64,000 nt of DNA, from NCBI GenBank assembly GCA_030765645.1, contig JAVCCE010000001.1, positions 1-64,000 on the forward strand. Reading direction: 5' to 3'. Origin of the DNA: Candidatus Hinthialibacter antarcticus. Its GTDB lineage: Bacteria > Hinthialibacterota > Hinthialibacteria > Hinthialibacterales > Hinthialibacteraceae. The notes under the pieces are model-generated. The model saw nothing but the letters and a program-made list of their open reading frames with translations. It was not told where the DNA came from and did not search any database. Both the position numbers and the translations under genes were made by a program. This document shows, piece after piece, positions 60,515-64,000 of the stretch; position 1 is the stretch's first letter, and each line of letters opens with the position of its first letter.

Positions 60515-63500
60515 TCACTTCAATGCAAACATACCATGTAATTTTATGGATAAATTGGGGTGGATTTTTCCAAACTCCTCGAGATATTCAAGCGATAATT
60601 CATACACTTTAACACTCGTTTCTGCAGAGGCGTTTTCTTCGCGAAACTGGCTTCCCATAATTACCTTCTCGCCAATGACGTCGCCATACGCAATCACAAC
60701 GCTTGATTCTGACGAAAGCACAACGGAGCCTTCATCAAGCAAATAGAAAGAATTCGCCGCTTCACCTTCTTGATAAATCGTTTCATCAGGCGCAAATAAT
60801 ATCGTCTTCATTTTTGCCGCAAGCTCCTGCAATTCAAACACAGGCACTGCTGAAAAAATGGTCGTGCGTTTCATGCATACAATTCGGTCAACAATCGTAT
60901 CAACCACTTCGCCTTCGACCCGTCTCAACATTGCCGTAAGAACCTGTCGCACCGATGTTTCAGACGGGTCTAAGTCTTCACACAGGCGCCGCAATAATTG
61001 ATCAAAATGGTCGGCGCCCGATTCGGTATTATTGTCTTCCCACTCAAACTGCACTTGGGCCGCAATGGATTTTTCGAGTTGGTTTGAACTCGACCAAGCA
61101 AAATCGATCACTTCGCCAATGGTCATCTCATCACAGTTGAATTTTTTGCGGTAAAAATCGACTTGATTGCTACGAGAGCGGCCATCAACAAGCGGGAGCA
61201 ATTTTTTATAGACGGATTTACTCACAGACTGTTCTAAGGTTTCGATGGCGTTGCTTCGCGCATCCCGACTTGATGACCACAACGACGCCGCAATCATTTC
61301 ATGGTTTGCAATCTGTCCGCCCAATGACAGTATCTCTAAAATAAATCCCAGAGAACGAATTTGTTCATCCTGATAAAAAAAGCCTAATGCAACAAAGCCG
61401 TTTTGGTGCGAACCGAATTGTTGCAAGATCTGGCTGCAATAAATCATCTGATACGACCGCCGAATTTCGCTTTCAACCAGGCTCGGCGCCAGTGCCTGCA
61501 TCTGAGGGAAAGCCATTTCTGCAATCGCGCGCGCAGCGATCGAGCGTCCGCCGTACGAATACGTTTCATTCCGAAGCACCCGGACGCAAGTCGGAATGGA
61601 TTTAAGCCCCAATTGTAAAATGGCCTGTTGCGCCAGCCGTTTTTCATACGGCGCATAGGCGTCGGCGCGCTCTAACATTAAGGGGATGCAAGCGGAGTCG
61701 CCAATCTGTTTTAGCGCATCAAAAACAGCAAGCCGCACCTCGCCGTCATCTTCATTCATCATCACCATTACATCTTGAATAAGATTGCGGTTTTCAACAC
61801 CTACTAAGTGGGCTAAGGCGAGATGCGCCGCCTTGCGCACGCTCTCATCTTCTTCATCCAGATAACTTTTGACATATTGCGCGTAACGGCTATCTCCCGT
61901 ATTCACCAGCGAACGCAACGCCGCCAACCGTTCGTTTACGCTGCCGCGCACCAGTTGCTGAAACTCCCGGATCGCAAGCGAGGCGTACTCTAAATCCCAA
62001 TGCTTCCACAACAATACAGCCGCGGAGGCCCGCGCCTCAACATCATCTGATTGTAATAGTTCAAGCATGGTGTTCGCAGACGCAAGGCTTTGTTGATCGA
62101 GAGATTTTATGATGACTTGGCGCGTTGGCTCATCTTGCGATACGATCCAATCGAGAATTAAACGGTTCACATCGTTGTTATTCTGGCTATACATCTCGCT
62201 TAATAATCGGCTATATATAGTACGTCCATCCGCGTCCGCTTCTTCCCACAATCGCAAGAGTTCCGTCACGCCTGCAATCTGGTCATGCTTCCACAGCATC
62301 CGGCACGCCGTCAATTTTTGTTTTACGCCGCCGGTTTGAATCACTTCCCGCAGAGAAGACAGTTCTTCATCACTTAATATGCGTTGTTGTTGCGTTTCTG
62401 AAACATTAAAATCAAGCCATTCATCCTTGAGGCTCTGCACGGTTGCGCCAGCATATTGTGCGCGCATAATTAATATTGTCGCCAAATAGACTAAACCAAT
62501 CCAAAGTGCAATTAATGACATTTCGAGGTGTGAAAGTCCAATATATTCGCTAAAAACAATCAGTGTAAAACCCGCGACCGCAACGCCGAACGGCTCAATC
62601 CAGCCTTCAATAATGGTGCGCACTGACGTTTTAATTTCACGGGGAATCGGGTTAATAATTAAATTAAAGTTATTATACTCAATGGATGTTTGAACTCCCT
62701 GATAAGCAAAGAAACCGACGATTGCCATAACTAACATTGATTCTGGAGAACCAAACACAGCCACGTAGCCTGCAAATAAAACTAAGTAAGCGATTGGCTG
62801 GATCAACGCAATATTTCTCACGCCAAAGTTCACAATCATCCGGTTAAACAATAACAAAACAACAATGGTATTAAATATGTTCGCCAACATGAACATATAC
62901 CCCAACATATTGGCGAGTGAATCTTCATCCGTATATTGATGCTCAAAAATCTGCATATACTGAAATTCACAGATATAAGCCAGAATCATCCCCAGAAACG
63001 ATGAAACGGTCAGAAAAATAACATATTTTGATTTCTTAAATCCCTGCCCTAATGAATAAATCTGTTGCCGGACCGAACCAGATGAATCCGCCTCCAAATC
63101 AATCAGCGTCGAAAACCTCCGCAGGCTGAAAATTGGCGCCAATGAAAGTAAACTCAACCCCGACCAAAGCAAAAATAAATAGCCGACTTCAATTTGGAAA
63201 CCCATAAAAAGCGTAACTAAATAGCCGCCCACGGTTGCGCCAACGGCATTCGCCCCGCTCAAAAGGGGAAACAACCGCTTGGCGCTTAAAATATCAAAAT
63301 AGGCGTCAACAAAATTCCAATAAATGGTATAAACCGCAATATAACAAATTGCGCTGTAGAGTTTGACAATAAAAAACATCCAATAGGATTCATCGCCGGA
63401 CGTGATTGCAATTTCCGCTAATTGGTACAGCCCTATGCCGCCAAAAACTAACAAGGCGCATGTCAGCAATTGCATCTTCAACACGCCGACCCGCTGTGTA

Positions 63501-63721
63501 ATCAACGACGTCAACGGCGTGACGAAAAACATCAAGAGCGGCAGAATAAAATAGATATAAGGAAGGCTTTGTACGCCAAGGTAAGAAATAAACAGCGAGT
63601 CAGAACCGACATAACCAATGGCTACGCCAGCCTGCAACAACGCCCCCAACAACGAAAAGAAGAAGACTTTCGCTCCTTCTCCCTCATGAACTTGAAACAG
63701 TTTTTGAAGAATACGGACCAT
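60515..63721 (-). CDS. MFS/NTT-like transporter fused to HEAT repeats and a CNB-like domain
   Basis: A 1068-residue fusion protein. Residues 1-425 are a 12-helix transporter (opening VHEGEGAKVFFFSLLGALL, with RTIIEGWIEPFGVAVAGFTL later) reminiscent of nucleotide-transporter (Npt) or MFS proteins. Residues about 440-930 are HEAT-type helical repeats (TACRMLWKHDQIAGVTELLR, AAVLLWKHWDLEYASLAIRE, KAAHLALAHLVGVENRN). Residues 953-1068 are a CNB-like beta-roll (FAPDETIYQEGEAANSFYLL, GDVIGEKVIMG), but the RxA of the phosphate cassette is not seen. AGGA precedes ATG 63721. The next gene starts eight bases after its stop. Confidence 0.78.
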   Translation of the reverse strand: MVRILQKLFQVHEGEGAKVFFFSLLGALLQAGVAIGYVGSDSLFISYLGVQSLPYIYFILPLLMFFVTPLTSLITQRVGVLKMQLLTCALLVFGGIGLYQLAEIAITSGDESYWMFFIVKLYSAICYIAVYTIYWNFVDAYFDILSAKRLFPLLSGANAVGATVGGYLVTLFMGFQIEVGYLFLLWSGLSLLSLAPIFSLRRFSTLIDLEADSSGSVRQQIYSLGQGFKKSKYVIFLTVSSFLGMILAYICEFQYMQIFEHQYTDEDSLANMLGYMFMLANIFNTIVVLLLFNRMIVNFGVRNIALIQPIAYLVLFAGYVAVFGSPESMLVMAIVGFFAYQGVQTSIEYNNFNLIINPIPREIKTSVRTIIEGWIEPFGVAVAGFTLIVFSEYIGLSHLEMSLIALWIGLVYLATILIMRAQYAGATVQSLKDEWLDFNVSETQQQRILSDEELSSLREVIQTGGVKQKLTACRMLWKHDQIAGVTELLRLWEEADADGRTIYSRLLSEMYSQNNNDVNRLILDWIVSQDEPTRQVIIKSLDQQSLASANTMLELLQSDDVEARASAAVLLWKHWDLEYASLAIREFQQLVRGSVNERLAALRSLVNTGDSRYAQYVKSYLDEEDESVRKAAHLALAHLVGVENRNLIQDVMVMMNEDDGEVRLAVFDALKQIGDSACIPLMLERADAYAPYEKRLAQQAILQLGLKSIPTCVRVLRNETYSYGGRSIAARAIAEMAFPQMQALAPSLVESEIRRSYQMIYCSQILQQFGSHQNGFVALGFFYQDEQIRSLGFILEILSLGGQIANHEMIAASLWSSSRDARSNAIETLEQSVSKSVYKKLLPLVDGRSRSNQVDFYRKKFNCDEMTIGEVIDFAWSSSNQLEKSIAAQVQFEWEDNNTESGADHFDQLLRRLCEDLDPSETSVRQVLTAMLRRVEGEVVDTIVDRIVCMKRTTIFSAVPVFELQELAAKMKTILFAPDETIYQEGEAANSFYLLDEGSVVLSSESSVVIAYGDVIGEKVIMGSQFREENASAETSVKVYELSLEYLEEFGKIHPNLSIKLHGMFALK

Positions 63722-63775
63722 TGCTTTCCTGAAGCGGTTGTACGACGTAACTTACAATTATTTCTCAACCAAATA

Positions 63776-64000
63776 CTAGAACGAATAACCAATACTAATC
63801 AGCGTATACAAGTCATCTTCATCATTGACGGAATCATCAAATGAAAATTGGTAATAGACAGCCGGGGTTAAATAAAAATTGTTCCATTCAAACGTGGTAG
63901 AAGCGCCAACGGTTGCGTATAGAAAACCAGATGCGGTATCATAGGGGCCGTCCCCATACGTTACATCCGCCATCAGAGAAATCGCTTGCTCTTCTTGTTC
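63776..64000 (-). CDS. C-terminal part of an outer-membrane beta-barrel protein (partial)
   Basis: The reading frame is open to the window edge, so the gene starts outside. The visible 74 residues alternate polar and aromatic positions (FLYATVGASTTFEW, FYLTPAVYYQFSFD) and end in IGYSF, the terminal aromatic signature used for outer-membrane insertion. It lies 54 bases upstream of the transporter-HEAT-CNB gene on the same strand and may be the first gene of that operon. Function unknown. Confidence 0.7.
   Translation of the reverse strand, partial: EQEEQAISLMADVTYGDGPYDTASGFLYATVGASTTFEWNNFYLTPAVYYQFSFDDSVNDEDDLYTLISIGYSF

Overview
The window looks like a bacterial chromosome of mixed GC (mostly mid-50s by eye, with AT-rich islands) from a Gram-negative, probably uncultured lineage. 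The clues are lipoproteins with lipoboxes, a C-terminal beta-barrel signature at the right edge, Tat-exported Gfo/Idh/MocA oxidoreductases, a DUF1080 lipoprotein, many type II/IV pilin-like proteins with the FTLIELLIVVAIIGILAAIAVPNFL-type leader (two standard, one atypical) and a regulatory-type PTS. This set is typical of Planctomycetota-like or candidate phyla such as Hydrogenedentota, Sumerlaeota or Hinthialibacterota. That placement is inference from gene content; no rRNA or tRNA gene is visible.

Layout. 0-8.5 kb: DUF1080 lipoprotein, a sodium:solute symporter with a small membrane partner, an ABM-domain protein, a secreted propeller-like protein, a DegT aminotransferase and a PEPCK-like DUF4914 protein. 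8.7-12.5 kb (minus): a regulatory phosphotransferase set (YggU-like protein, enzyme I, HPr, HPr kinase/phosphorylase, EIIA) with no EIIB or EIIC. 12.7-17.3 kb: YfhO-like membrane protein, and a soluble degenerate kinase/receiver protein overlapped by a coiled-coil partner. 17.4-20.6 kb: promoter, SAM-I riboswitch and terminator ahead of TusA-like, threonine synthase-like, CysO-like sulfur carrier and E1-like activating enzyme, a likely sulfur-transfer route to homocysteine/methionine. 20.7-34 kb: orphan antitoxin, DUF2203, Nudix, phosphohexomutase, carboxypeptidase-like protein, ROK kinase, SIS isomerase, glycosyltransferase, membrane protein, CbiX, GlgC, EamA and Rieske. 34-41 kb: pilin-like proteins, a large Thr-Pro/FG-GAP surface protein, Era, an MBL hydrolase and XerD. 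41.3-49.6 kb: Fic protein, Tat oxidoreductase, WecA/TagO-like transferase, a complete HigB-HigA-SecB-like toxin-antitoxin-chaperone module coupled to an unusual acetate kinase, and Prs. 49.7-56 kb: AT-rich cassette of secreted proteins behind a truncated pilin, second oxidoreductase, GH28 protein, lipoprotein. 56.3-64 kb (minus): a locus made of a transporter-HEAT-CNB protein, two HAMP sensors with degenerate phosphatase-like ends, a free CNB-like protein and the end of an outer-membrane barrel gene.

The most interesting items are (1) an ~85-base palindromic element present four times, whose outer arms differ in sequence between copies but stay perfectly paired; (2) the 56.3-63.7 kb transporter/sensor locus; (3) the SAM-riboswitch sulfur-carrier operon with a threonine synthase-like enzyme where a cysteine or homocysteine synthase would be expected; and (4) the toxin-antitoxin-chaperone module overlapping an acetate kinase whose catalytic positions are altered.
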